A stretch of 64,000 bases of DNA, taken from the NCBI GenBank assembly GCA_002436105.1, contig DIXU01000004.1, positions 77,683-141,682 of the forward strand. The letters are read 5' to 3'. Made by a program: the position numbers and the translations under genes. This DNA is from Candidatus Aminicenantes bacterium UBA6072 (lineage in GTDB: Bacteria > Acidobacteriota > Aminicenantia > UBA2199). The notes below the pieces were generated by a model. It searched no databases, was not told where the DNA came from, and saw only the letters and a list, made by a program, of their open reading frames with translations. Positions 8,589 through 16,823 of this stretch are shown piece by piece. Every line of letters begins with the position of its first letter. Positions within the stretch are counted from its first letter, which is position 1.

Positions 8589-9188
8589 TTGGCCAAGAGC
8601 AAGGATGACGTGATGCGCGATTTCATCATGGATCGCAGCGAAGCCCTGTTTACCCAATACGGCTATAAGAACACATCCATGGACAGGATTGCCGAATCCT
8701 GTGAAATATCCAAGCCTACCTTGTATAATTACTTCGAAAGCAAATCATCCCTGTTTTTCGAGCTGTTTTCTCGTTTTCAGAGCGATATTCTGGAAAAGTC
8801 CAAATCCCTGATGATCCAGGACAAGGATAAGCACGATATCATCGAGGAAATCATAGATCTTTCGCTCGATTTCGTTCAGGAGAAGCGCGATTTCCTGAGA
8901 ATGATGGTCCGCGACCACCATATGGTCGTCCATAAGCATGACGACATAACGGAACGCATCGACATCGAATTGCGCAGGCGGCAGGAAATCTCCGAAATCC
9001 TGGGACAATTCATGAAGGACATCGTGCGCCCCGAGATTCTCGAGGAATTCTCCTTGGAGATGATCGGCATGGCCCTCAGCACCCTGTTGGAGGGAGCTTT
9101 CTGGGACTCGATCAAGGGCGATTTCCCCAACCATGAGAAACAGAAAAAACTGATCATGAAGTTGTTGCGTAATGGCATTTTGACTTAG
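8589..9188 (+). CDS. TetR/AcrR-family transcriptional regulator
   Basis: A 199-residue regulator using a TTG start, supported by AGGAGG at 8576-8581 with a 7-nt spacer. Residues about 10-57 form the TetR helix-turn-helix ('LFTQYGYKNTSMDRIAE', then 'ISKPTLYNYFESKSSLF'). The rest is helical and should be the ligand-binding and dimerisation domain. It is the first gene of the efflux operon; the TolC gene follows after 9 bp and its ribosome binding site overlaps this stop codon. The two palindromes in its promoter suggest it represses itself and the pump until an effector binds. The effector is not evident. Confidence 0.92.
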   Translation: MAKSKDDVMRDFIMDRSEALFTQYGYKNTSMDRIAESCEISKPTLYNYFESKSSLFFELFSRFQSDILEKSKSLMIQDKDKHDIIEEIIDLSLDFVQEKRDFLRMMVRDHHMVVHKHDDITERIDIELRRRQEISEILGQFMKDIVRPEILEEFSLEMIGMALSTLLEGAFWDSIKGDFPNHEKQKKLIMKLLRNGILT

Positions 9189-9197
9189 GAGGCATTC

Positions 9198-10520
9198 ATG
9201 AAAAGAGTCTTATTCGTCTTGCTGCTGCTGACCGGCATGGGATTCGCGGCGGAGCCTCCCATGGACCTGACCGTGGACCAGGCCGTCCAGCTGGCGCTGG
9301 GCAACAATCCGGCTTACAAGGCCAGCCAGCAGGAGATCCGCCAGTATCGCTACCGCCTGATGCAGAATTTCGGCTTCCTGCCCGAGGCGACCCTGTCGGG
9401 ATCCAAGATCCTCGACCAGAAGCTGATGACCATCGAGATCCCGTCGTTCGTTCCCAGGGGCGAGCCGACCAAGGCCTCGCTGCGCTTCCAGCTGGACTAT
9501 TCCTTCTCCTTCCAGGTCGTGCAGCCCGTGTTCACCGGCGGCAAGATATTCTACAATTACAAGAACGCCGAGCTGGACCTGCGGCTGGCCAGGGAAAGGG
9601 AGAAAGACTCCCGTGCCGACACCGTCTTGAACGTCCGCAAATCCTTCTACAACGTGCAGATCCTGCAGCAGCTCCTCCAGGCCCATCGCGAGGCCCAGGC
9701 CCTGGCCGAAGGCAATTACGCCAACGTCAAGAACAGTTTTGACCTGGGCATGGCCTCGCAGTACGACCTGCTGCGGGCCGAACTGGCGCTCAGCGCCGTC
9801 AAGCCCGACGTACTGCGCGTAGAGAACCTGCTGGAAACCTCGCTGCTGGGGCTGAAGCTGATGCTGGGGCTCCCGGCAACGCAGGAGATCCGCCTGCAGG
9901 GCGAGCTGGGTTACCGCCAGGTGCAGCTGGAGCTGGCCGAACTGCTGCAGAGTTCGCTGCGCAACCGCTCGGAGCTGCTCCAGCTGCGCATGGAGCAGAA
10001 GAAGATCGACAACCTGCTGAAGATCACCTGGGCGCAGTACGTGCCGAACTTCTCCCTGGTCGCCGCTTTCAGCTATCAGTCCGATTACTTCAAGCTGCGC
10101 AAAAGCAACTGGGATGACTATTACTCCGTCTCCCTGGGCATGAGCTGGCCCATCTTCACCGGCCTGAAGCGCAGCGCCCAGGTCGGGGAGATGAACGTGC
10201 TGAAAAAGATCATGGACCTCAGCGTCCGGCAGCTGGGTGACGCCACGCGGCTGCAGGTGGAGAGCGGCTTCCGCACCGTCCGCCAGGAATACGAGAACAT
10301 CCAGATGGGGCTGAAGAACGTGGAGAGCGCCAGGGAAGGCGTGCGCATCGCCGATCTGAGCTACAAGGAGGGGATGATCACCATCCTGGAGCTGAATTCA
10401 TCCTACAATGAGCTGACCCGGGCCAAGGTCAATTACCTGCAGGCCCTGTACAACTATCACATCGCCATTGCCGAGCTGGAAAAGCTGACCGGCATCGACT
10501 TGAACGGAGGAGTCGCATGA
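9198..10520 (+). CDS. TolC-family outer-membrane efflux protein
   Basis: The outer-membrane channel of a tripartite efflux pump. The protein has 440 residues with a signal peptide (Met-Lys-Arg, then a Leu-rich stretch to about residue 18) and two OEP-type repeats of long amphipathic helices. Characteristic features are 'VDQAVQLALGNNPAYKASQQEI' near the N-terminus (quoted from residues 26-47, trimmed here to its key residues D27, A29, N36, P38) and 'LRAELALSAVKP' in the first coiled coil. A strong TAGGAGG overlaps the TetR stop. The membrane-fusion gene overlaps its stop by 4 bp (ATGA), so translation is coupled. Substrate unknown. Confidence 0.93.
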   Translation: MKRVLFVLLLLTGMGFAAEPPMDLTVDQAVQLALGNNPAYKASQQEIRQYRYRLMQNFGFLPEATLSGSKILDQKLMTIEIPSFVPRGEPTKASLRFQLDYSFSFQVVQPVFTGGKIFYNYKNAELDLRLAREREKDSRADTVLNVRKSFYNVQILQQLLQAHREAQALAEGNYANVKNSFDLGMASQYDLLRAELALSAVKPDVLRVENLLETSLLGLKLMLGLPATQEIRLQGELGYRQVQLELAELLQSSLRNRSELLQLRMEQKKIDNLLKITWAQYVPNFSLVAAFSYQSDYFKLRKSNWDDYYSVSLGMSWPIFTGLKRSAQVGEMNVLKKIMDLSVRQLGDATRLQVESGFRTVRQEYENIQMGLKNVESAREGVRIADLSYKEGMITILELNSSYNELTRAKVNYLQALYNYHIAIAELEKLTGIDLNGGVA

Positions 10521-11602
10521 AAAAGATATCGATCGCTCTTTTGCTGGTTATCGTCATGACCCTGTCCTTCTGCGGCAGGAAGCAGGAAACCGCCGCCCTG
10601 CAGCAGTTGCCCCTGCAGGTCCGTGTTCAGGCTCCGCAAAAGGAGACCCTGGCCAAGTATTTCAACTACAAGGGGACGGTCAGCGCCTGGAAGACGGCCA
10701 ACATCGCCCCCGATGCCTCGGGCCGCGTCGGCCGCATCCTGAAGAAGCAGGGCGACAAGGTCGCCCAGGGCGAGCTGCTGGCCACCCTGGACATGACCTC
10801 GCTGGAACTGCAGCAGAAGCAGGCCCGCGCCGCGGTGGCCGTTGCCGAGACCGCCTTCCAGAACGCCCGCCTCAACGAGGAACGGATGAAGAAGATGCTG
10901 GAGAACAAGGCCGTCTCCTCCATGCAATACGAGAATGCCAAGCTGGCTCTAGACGCCGCCGACACCCAGCTGAAAAGCGCCAGGGCGAACCTGGACCTGG
11001 TGGACTACACGGCGAAGAACGCCTACATGAAAGCCCCCTTTGCCGGCATCATTGCCGCCAGGAACATGGAGGAGGGCGACATGATCAACCCCATGATGGG
11101 CATGGGCCAGAGCATCCTGACCCTGATGGACCTCTCCAAGGTCAAAGTGGCGGTCGATGTCCCGGCCGAGGAGATCGAGAAGATCCAGGTCGGCCAGAAG
11201 TGCCGGGTCACCATCTCCTCGCGTCCCGGCGAATCGTTCGCCGGCGAGGTGTATTCGAAGAATCTGGCCGCAGACCCGCTGTCCAAGACCTTCAAGGTCG
11301 AGGTCGCGATTGACAACCCGGATATGAAGGTCAAGGCCGGCGTCTACGCCGACATCGCCATCGAGTACCTGCGCCATGACAATGTCCTGATATTGCCCCT
11401 CTCCGCCCTGCTGGCCGGCGAAAAGGAAGTGATGGTCAATGAGAGCGGCGTGGCCCGCAAGCGCGCCGTCACCGTGGGCGAAAGGAACGGCACCCGCTTC
11501 GAGGTGCTTTCCGGCGTCGGCCCGGCCGACCAGGTGCTGGTCGAGGGAAACTATGACCTGAAGGAGGGGACGGCCATTGTCCTGATCGGAGAAAAACAAT
11601 GA
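10517..11602 (+). CDS. RND efflux periplasmic adaptor (membrane fusion) lipoprotein
   Basis: A 361-residue HlyD/AcrA-type adaptor linking the inner-membrane RND pump to the TolC channel. It begins with a lipoprotein signal whose lipobox ends Leu-Ser-Phe-Cys (Cys19). The biotinyl/lipoyl-like halves flank a helical hairpin: 'GRVGRILKKQGDKVAQGELL' before and 'MKAPFAGIIAARNMEEGDMI' after it. The hairpin (about residues 95-150) is short. The C-terminal beta-barrel contains 'VDVPAEEIEKIQVGQ'. It overlaps both neighbours by 4 bp. Confidence 0.94.
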   Translation: MKKISIALLLVIVMTLSFCGRKQETAALQQLPLQVRVQAPQKETLAKYFNYKGTVSAWKTANIAPDASGRVGRILKKQGDKVAQGELLATLDMTSLELQQKQARAAVAVAETAFQNARLNEERMKKMLENKAVSSMQYENAKLALDAADTQLKSARANLDLVDYTAKNAYMKAPFAGIIAARNMEEGDMINPMMGMGQSILTLMDLSKVKVAVDVPAEEIEKIQVGQKCRVTISSRPGESFAGEVYSKNLAADPLSKTFKVEVAIDNPDMKVKAGVYADIAIEYLRHDNVLILPLSALLAGEKEVMVNESGVARKRAVTVGERNGTRFEVLSGVGPADQVLVEGNYDLKEGTAIVLIGEKQ

Positions 11603-14600
11603 AGATCGTCGATTTCTCGTTGAAAAAAAGGGTGACGATGTCCATGGTCGTTTTGGTCATCGTCATCCTGGGCATGATCTCCTTCACCAAGCTGGGGCTG
11701 GACATGCTGCCCGACATGGACTACCCCTACATCACCGTCATCACCACCTACAGCGGCGTCTCCTCCGAGGACATCGAGCAGAACGTCACCCGCCCGGTGG
11801 AGCAGTGGGTCTCCACCGTCTCCAACATCAAGAAACTGACCTCCGTTTCGCTCGAGGGGCAGTCGGTGGTGATGATCGAGTTCGAGTGGGGGGTGAACCT
11901 CGATTTTGCCGCCCAGGACGTGCGCGATACCATCGGCATGTACTCGCAATTCCTTCCCGACGGCGCCGATGAGCCCTTCGTCATGAAGTTCAACTTCTCG
12001 CAGATGCCGATCATCGCCTACGGCATCACCGGCGGGGACATGAACCTGAGCAAGCTGCGCGACTACATCGACAACGAGGTGGCCACCCGCCTGGAACGCA
12101 TCGAGGGCGTGGCCTCGACCGCCGTTTTCTCGCCGGAGATGAACGAGATTCTGGTCCGTGTCGACAAGGGCAAGCTGGAATCGCGCGGCCTGAACATCGC
12201 CCAGGTGGAAGGGGCCATCCAGGCCTCGAACATCAACCTGCCCGCCGGCTACATGACGGAAAACCACCAGGAGTTCCTGTTGCGCAGCCTGGGCGAGTTC
12301 AAGACCATCGCCGAGATCAACGATGTCCTGGTCGGCAGCAGCCGCACTGGAGCTCCGATCTTCCTCAAGGACATCGGCTCGGTCAGCGAGGCCCCCAAGG
12401 AGACCCGTCTCAAGCTGCGACTGAACGGCCAGCAGGGAATCATGATGATGGTCACCAAGAGCTCGGGGGCCAATTCGGTGCTGGTCGCCCGCGCCGTGAA
12501 GAAGACCCTGGCCGAGGTGGAGCCGACCCTCAAGGAGGGTGTCAAGTTCCACGTCTGGCTCGACATGTCGCGCATCATCGAGATGATGTCCAGCAAATCC
12601 ACGAAGAACATCATACTGGGCGGCATCCTGGCCATGCTGATCATCTTCATCTTTTTACGCAACCTCAAGCCCACCGTGGCCATCGGCATCACCATCCCGC
12701 TGTCGATCGTGGTGGCGTTCATCGCCTTCTACGTCATGGGCTACACCCTGAACCTGATCACCCTGGGCGGATTGGCCCTGGGGGTGGGCATGCTGGTCGA
12801 CAATGCCGTGGTGGTCATCGAGAACATCTACCGTCACCTGCAGCTGGGGCTAAGCCCCACCGAGGCGGCGCGCAAGGGCACCTCCGAGGTGGGGATGGCC
12901 ATCAGCGCCTCCACCCTGACCACCATCGCCGTTTTCTTCCCCATGGTGTTCGCCACCGGCATCGCCGGGCGCATGGCGCAAAGTCTTGCCGTCTCGGTGA
13001 TCATCGCCCTGCTGGCCTCGCTGTTCGTGGCCCTGACCATCGTCCCCATGCTCGCGGCCTGGATGTTCCGCATTCACCGGCGCAAGGGCCAGGAAATGGC
13101 TGAAGGGGTGGTCGCCCTCGGCGAGGACAGGTTCACACGGGTCCGCGACCGTTACGAGGGCCTGCTGCGCAAGGCACTGGCCCACCGCAAGAAGATCGTG
13201 ATCGGCTTCATCGTCACCTTCGCCCTCTCAATGGTGGGCGCCACCTTCCTGGGCACCGAGTTCATGCCCCAGACCGACACGGCCATGCTCTACCTGAAGC
13301 TCTCCATGCCGGTGGGGACCAACATCGAGGAGACCGACCGCATCGTCAAGTATCTCGAAAAGGAGTCGCTGAAGGACCCCAACGTCATCACCACCTTCGT
13401 GCAGGTGGGCACCAGCGAGATGAGCGCCAGCGACACGGCCGCCGGCACCGGCGCCGCCGGCTCCTACGAGGCGATCATCTACGCCTACCTCAAGCCCAGC
13501 GGGGAGCGCAAGGAGTCGGACAAGGAGATTTTGGAGCGCTGGCGGCGCTCATTCCCGACGCTGGAGAACAGCCAGATCACGGCCATCGACATCGCCGGGG
13601 CCTCGATGATGGGCTCCTCGAACAATCCCATCGAGATCCAGTGCTTCGGCCGCGACATGGGCAGGCTGGAGAGCATCGCCGAGAGCATCCGCGACATCAT
13701 CAGCGACGTGGAGGGCCTGCGCGACATCAAGGTCTCGCTGGAAAAGAGCAAGCCCGAGCTGCAGCTGCACATCAGGAAGGAGGAGGCCTCCAAGCTGGGG
13801 CTCACCCCCTATGCCATCTCCAGCCAGGTCCGCACGTATACCATCGGCACCGTCGTCTCGCGCATGTTCCTGGAAGGGGAGGACCGCGATATCCGCGTGC
13901 AGCTGAAGGAGAGTGACCGCGCCTCCATCGAGGACCTGAGGAAGCTCCCCATCCAGACTCCCACCGGCGCCAAGGTCTACCTCTCCGAGGTGGCCGACTT
14001 CAAGAACCTTTTCGGCCCGGTGCGCATCGACCGCGAGAACATGGTGCGCAAGGTGACGATCGGCGCCAACTTCGTCGGCCGCGACCTGGGCTCGATCGTC
14101 CGCGACATCAAGAAAAAGACCGAGGGCATCAACAAGCGCCTGCCGGAAGGGTACTTCATCGAGATGGCCGGCCAGTACGAGAACATGACCGAGACATTCA
14201 CCACCCTTGGCTTCGCCCTGCTGATCGCCCTGGTGCTGGTGTTTGCCGTCATGGCTTCGCTCTACGAGAACCTGAAATTTCCCTTCATCAACATGTTCAC
14301 CATCCCCCTGGGATTCATCGGCGTGGTCGTGCTGCTCTTCATCACCGGCACCACCATCAACATGGGGGCGATCATGGGTTTCATCATCCTGACCGGCATC
14401 GCCGTCAACAACGGCATCGTCATGGTCGACTACATCAACCAGCTCATCGCCGGCGGCATGGAGCGCCTCGAGGCCGTGGTCAGGGGGGCGGCCACCCGCC
14501 TGCGGCCGGTCCTGATCACCTCGCTGACCACCATAGGCGGCATGGTGCCCATGGCGCTGACCACCAAGCAGGGCGGCGAAATGAGCGCGCCGATGGCCGT

Positions 14601-14694
14601 CGCCGTGATCGGCGGCCTGTCGGCCACTGTTTTTCTGACACAGTTTTTCATCCCGGTTCTCTATACCTATTTCGCCAGGATCAAGACCAAGTAG
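11599..14694 (+). CDS. RND-family inner-membrane efflux transporter
   Basis: A 1031-residue AcrB/MexB-like proton-driven pump, the normal length for the family. It shows the N-terminal TM1, two large periplasmic loops and two blocks of TM segments (about residues 335-500 and 860-1025). The TM4 motif reads 'GMLVDNAVVVIEN': one of the paired proton-relay aspartates (AcrB D407/D408) is Asn here (D401-N402). It is the last gene of the TetR-TolC-adaptor-pump operon, followed after 14 bp by a strong terminator. The subfamily (drug, lipid or other hydrophobic compound) cannot be told from this sequence alone. Confidence 0.95.
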   Translation: MKIVDFSLKKRVTMSMVVLVIVILGMISFTKLGLDMLPDMDYPYITVITTYSGVSSEDIEQNVTRPVEQWVSTVSNIKKLTSVSLEGQSVVMIEFEWGVNLDFAAQDVRDTIGMYSQFLPDGADEPFVMKFNFSQMPIIAYGITGGDMNLSKLRDYIDNEVATRLERIEGVASTAVFSPEMNEILVRVDKGKLESRGLNIAQVEGAIQASNINLPAGYMTENHQEFLLRSLGEFKTIAEINDVLVGSSRTGAPIFLKDIGSVSEAPKETRLKLRLNGQQGIMMMVTKSSGANSVLVARAVKKTLAEVEPTLKEGVKFHVWLDMSRIIEMMSSKSTKNIILGGILAMLIIFIFLRNLKPTVAIGITIPLSIVVAFIAFYVMGYTLNLITLGGLALGVGMLVDNAVVVIENIYRHLQLGLSPTEAARKGTSEVGMAISASTLTTIAVFFPMVFATGIAGRMAQSLAVSVIIALLASLFVALTIVPMLAAWMFRIHRRKGQEMAEGVVALGEDRFTRVRDRYEGLLRKALAHRKKIVIGFIVTFALSMVGATFLGTEFMPQTDTAMLYLKLSMPVGTNIEETDRIVKYLEKESLKDPNVITTFVQVGTSEMSASDTAAGTGAAGSYEAIIYAYLKPSGERKESDKEILERWRRSFPTLENSQITAIDIAGASMMGSSNNPIEIQCFGRDMGRLESIAESIRDIISDVEGLRDIKVSLEKSKPELQLHIRKEEASKLGLTPYAISSQVRTYTIGTVVSRMFLEGEDRDIRVQLKESDRASIEDLRKLPIQTPTGAKVYLSEVADFKNLFGPVRIDRENMVRKVTIGANFVGRDLGSIVRDIKKKTEGINKRLPEGYFIEMAGQYENMTETFTTLGFALLIALVLVFAVMASLYENLKFPFINMFTIPLGFIGVVVLLFITGTTINMGAIMGFIILTGIAVNNGIVMVDYINQLIAGGMERLEAVVRGAATRLRPVLITSLTTIGGMVPMALTTKQGGEMSAPMAVAVIGGLSATVFLTQFFIPVLYTYFARIKTK

Positions 14695-14708
14695 TTCCTT
14701 AAAAAAAA

Positions 14709-14738
14709 GGGGCGGAAGTTTTCCGCCCCTTTTTTTTT
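14709..14738 (+). terminator. Intrinsic terminator of the efflux operon
   Basis: A 9-bp perfect stem (GGGGCGGAA paired with TTCCGCCCC) with a 3-nt loop, preceded by eight A and followed by nine T. It could also work in the opposite direction for transcripts arriving from tRNA-Leu. Confidence 0.95.
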
Positions 14739-14744
14739 GATCTT

Positions 14745-14941
14745 CGTGACGCGTAACGCGTGACGCGTAACGCGAACCCGCAATGATACGAACTCAGAAG
14801 CCGGATACAGGCCTTATTCAATTTCAAAGGATTGTTTTTCTTCTCTGCATCACCAAGTTCAGGAATTTTCTTCTCTCGTCACGCGTCACGAAGTTCGGGA
14901 TCTTTTCTTCCCTCGTCACGCGTCACGCGTTACGCGTCACG
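14745..14941. repeat. Inverted heptamer arrays (CGTRACG / CGTYACG)
   Basis: 14745-14772 is four heptamers alternating CGTGACG and CGTAACG. 14914-14941 is CGTCACG, CGTCACG, CGTTACG, CGTCACG, the inverted form. A partial copy of two heptamers lies at 14878-14891. Units before the inverted arrays share a body (AAGTTC-A/G-GGA and a TTTTCTTC-like tract), so the right half is itself a tandem of a unit of about 36 bp. A related element lies at 30960-31014. Confidence 0.85.
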
Positions 14942-14959
14942 TAGCCATTAACGCCCTGA

Positions 14960-15043
14960 TGCCGGAGGGGGGGATCGAACCCCCACGAGGTCGCCCTCCC
15001 GGGATTTTAAGTCCCGTGCGTCTGCCAGTTCCGCCACCCCGGC
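14960..15043 (-). tRNA. tRNA-Leu (anticodon UAA)
   Basis: An 84-nt class II tRNA with a 7-bp acceptor stem (GCCGGGG with CCTCCGGC, one G-U pair), a D arm with GG, anticodon TAA in the loop ACTTAAAAT, a long variable arm and the T-loop GGTTCGATCCC. The discriminator is A and CCA is not encoded. It lies between repeat arrays and has its own promoter at 15063-15091. Confidence 0.96.
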
Positions 15044-15062
15044 GCAGTTCGCATCCTTGGCT

Positions 15063-15091
15063 AGGGTAGCACAGGGCATTTGGATGGTCAA
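15063..15091 (-). promoter_or_regulatory. Promoter of tRNA-Leu
   Basis: On the minus strand TTGACC (15086-15091), 17 bp and TACCCT (15063-15068), with TGTGC directly before the -10 box. The tRNA 5' end is about 19 nt downstream. Confidence 0.7.
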
Positions 15092-15148
15092 TACGGTGGC
15101 ACTGACATGGATGGGGTTCGACGCTACGCTTCGTGTCCCCCTGGGGGA

Positions 15149-15212
15149 TTCGACGTTCGATGTTGAAGAACACTCAGAACTACATGGTTCGCCGTTCGAC
15201 GTTGAAGAACAC
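15149..15212. repeat. Tandem heptamer modules (TTCGACG / TTCGATG / TTGAAGA)
   Basis: TTCGACG, TTCGATG, TTGAAGA at 15149-15169 is followed 39 bp later by TTCGCCG, TTCGACG, TTGAAGA at 15188-15208, each ending in ACAC. A weaker TTCGACG lies just upstream near 15118. The array fills the spacer between tRNA-Leu and the lipoprotein gene. The remaining bases to 15313 hold nothing else recognised. Confidence 0.75.
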
Positions 15213-15313
15213 GGCGAACGATCGAGGCACGAGATGCATGCCGCGAAAGAGATGCAGAATCTCATTGCTGGCCTGCGTTGGCACGAATACTTATCGTCGG
15301 TGTTTTTGTGTGC

Positions 15314-15319
15314 TAAAAT
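15314..15319 (+). promoter_or_regulatory. Extended -10 box of the lipoprotein gene
   Basis: TAAAAT preceded by TGTGC (extended -10), with a weak -35 (TTATCG) 17 bp upstream. The box ends 8 nt before the ATG, so the transcript would be nearly leaderless; no ribosome binding site is present. Confidence 0.5.
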
Positions 15320-15327
15320 ATGAATCG

Positions 15328-15906
15328 ATGCTGAAAAAGATACTGCTTCTGCTGCTGGCCGCCGCCTCTTTCAGTTGCGGACCGCGCCGTCCGGAACTGG
15401 TTCCCGTTGCCGGGCCTCATTTCCGCTCCCTGACCATGAAGTTCAGTTTCCTTGACAACGAAACCCGCCAGAGCGGCAGGGTTCTCTGGCGTTTCGACGA
15501 AAACGGCTCCAAATTCATTTTTTTCAACGCCCTCAACCAGGCGGGACTGGAGCTGGCCGTGGCCGGCGAGGATGCCGTGCTGGTCAATTTCGGCAAAAAA
15601 GCCTGCTGGCGAGGAGAATTCAACGGATTGCTGGAGCGCCTGTGGGGCATCGACCTGACCCTTTCGGCGTTGCAGACCTTGCTCATCGATGGCGATGCGC
15701 CCGCGGGTGAATTCCTGGAAAAAGGGATCGCCGTCTCTCTCGAGCGCGGCGTCGATGGCGCGCCGGCGGTGGTTCGCCTGCGGCGCGGCGACGCCGAGCT
15801 GCTGCTGCGCGTTCTCAAAAGCGAGTTGCGCCCCGGAAGGGTCGTCCTGGTCGACTATGCGCCGCGCTACCGCGCCGGCGACCTGGAAGACGTGCTGGCA
15901 CGATGA
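15328..15906 (+). CDS. Small outer-membrane-type lipoprotein, LolB-like
   Basis: A 192-residue lipoprotein: Met-Leu-Lys-Lys, a Leu run, then Ala-Ser-Phe-Ser-Cys as lipobox at about residue 18. The mature part is beta-rich ('LTMKFSFLDNETRQSGRVLWRF' spans the first strands; key features are paired strands, then 'WGIDLTLSALQTLLIDGD'). Strand pattern, position before ispE and size all fit LolB, the outer-membrane receptor for lipoproteins, which sits next to ispE in many Gram-negatives. Sequence identity is too low to be sure. The start at 15328 is the only one giving a signal peptide. It overlaps ispE by 4 bp. Confidence 0.7.
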   Translation: MLKKILLLLLAAASFSCGPRRPELVPVAGPHFRSLTMKFSFLDNETRQSGRVLWRFDENGSKFIFFNALNQAGLELAVAGEDAVLVNFGKKACWRGEFNGLLERLWGIDLTLSALQTLLIDGDAPAGEFLEKGIAVSLERGVDGAPAVVRLRRGDAELLLRVLKSELRPGRVVLVDYAPRYRAGDLEDVLAR

Positions 15907-16823
15907 TCCGGCTGCGCTCGTTCGCCAAGATCAACCTGGGGCTTGAGGTCACCGGCCGGCGTAGCGACGGCTACCACACGCTGCGGACGATCTATCAGAC
16001 CATCGACCTCAGCGACGAGCTGGAATTGCTGGAAACCGCCCGGCCGCGCATCCGCCTGGCCGGCGGCGATCCCCGCGTCCCCCGCGACGGCAGCAACACC
16101 ATCGCCCGCGCCTTCCGGCTGGTGGGCGAGAATTACCGGCTGCGCCGCGGCTTCGATGTCCGCTTGCGCAAGAACATCCCCCCGGGGGCGGGCCTGGGCG
16201 GCGGCAGCGGCAACGCCGCCGTCATGCTGCTGTTTCTCGACCGTTATTTCAATCTGGCCATCCCCGCCGCCCAGCTGCAGGAGATGGCGGCGTCGCTGGG
16301 CGCCGATGTGCCGTTCTTCCTGCGCGGGGGCACGGCGCTGGGGGAGGGGACCGGCGAGAAGCTGACCCCGCTGCCCGCGCTGCGACCGCGCGTCGTTGCC
16401 CTGCACATTCCGGCCCGCTCCGTCTCCACGGCCCTGGTTTTCTCCCGTTTCCCCTTGACAAAAGCCGGTTTTGCCGGTAAAATACAACTCTTCCTGAGAA
16501 AGGGCGACTTCTCCATTTTAACGAATGATCTGGAACGAGTTACCTTTGAATTATTTCCGGAGATCAGGGAAATCAAGGAAAAAATGGCCAATGCGGGAGG
16601 CGGGTTCGTTCAGATGACAGGCAGCGGCTCGGCGGTGTTCGCCATCGGCCATGGCGGGCGTTTGTCCGCCCTGGCCCGGCGCCTGCCCGGGACGATACTG
16701 ACGCGCTTCATCGGCAAAAAATATTACCAGGAGAGTATTGGGGTGTGGCCAAGCGGTAAGGCATCGGCCTTTGGAGCCGAGATTCGGAGGTTCGAATCCT
16801 CCCGCCCCAGGAAAACCACATGA
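15903..16823 (+). CDS. ispE: 4-diphosphocytidyl-2-C-methyl-D-erythritol kinase, reading through tRNA-Gln
   Basis: IspE phosphorylates CDP-methylerythritol in the MEP route to isoprenoids. Visible are the substrate-site 'AKINLGLEV', 'DGYHTL', the GHMP ATP loop 'IPPGAGLGGGSGNAA' near residue 92 and the C-terminal 'MTGSGSAVFA'. Normal IspE ends near residue 280, but here no stop occurs there. The frame continues through the whole tRNA-Gln gene and ends in the TGA that overlaps the prs ATG, adding about 28 residues for a total of 306. It overlaps the lipoprotein gene by 4 bp. The extra tail is unlikely to be functional protein sequence, but the frame clearly stays open. Confidence 0.95.
   Translation: MIRLRSFAKINLGLEVTGRRSDGYHTLRTIYQTIDLSDELELLETARPRIRLAGGDPRVPRDGSNTIARAFRLVGENYRLRRGFDVRLRKNIPPGAGLGGGSGNAAVMLLFLDRYFNLAIPAAQLQEMAASLGADVPFFLRGGTALGEGTGEKLTPLPALRPRVVALHIPARSVSTALVFSRFPLTKAGFAGKIQLFLRKGDFSILTNDLERVTFELFPEIREIKEKMANAGGGFVQMTGSGSAVFAIGHGGRLSALARRLPGTILTRFIGKKYYQESIGVWPSGKASAFGAEIRRFESSRPRKTT
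16455..16483 (+). promoter_or_regulatory. Consensus promoter inside ispE, ahead of tRNA-Gln and prs
   Basis: TTGACA (16455-16460), exactly 17 bp and TAAAAT (16478-16483), within the ispE coding frame about 255 bp upstream of tRNA-Gln. It could supply tRNA-Gln, prs and the ribosomal genes independently of ispE. Coding constraint could produce this by chance, so confidence is moderate. Confidence 0.55.
16739..16810 (+). tRNA. tRNA-Gln (anticodon UUG), embedded in the ispE frame
   Basis: A 72-nt tRNA: acceptor TGGGGTG paired with CGCCCCA, discriminator G, D arm with GCCAAGCGGTAAGGC, anticodon TTG in loop CTTTGGA, and T arm GGAGG-TTCGAAT-CCTCC. CCA is not encoded. It lies on the same strand as ispE and wholly inside its open frame, 9 nt before the prs start. 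Confidence 0.96.

Noticed and set aside
14745..15212. CRISPR-like array
   Set aside because: The words are only 7 bp, contiguous and without unique spacers, and no cas gene is present.
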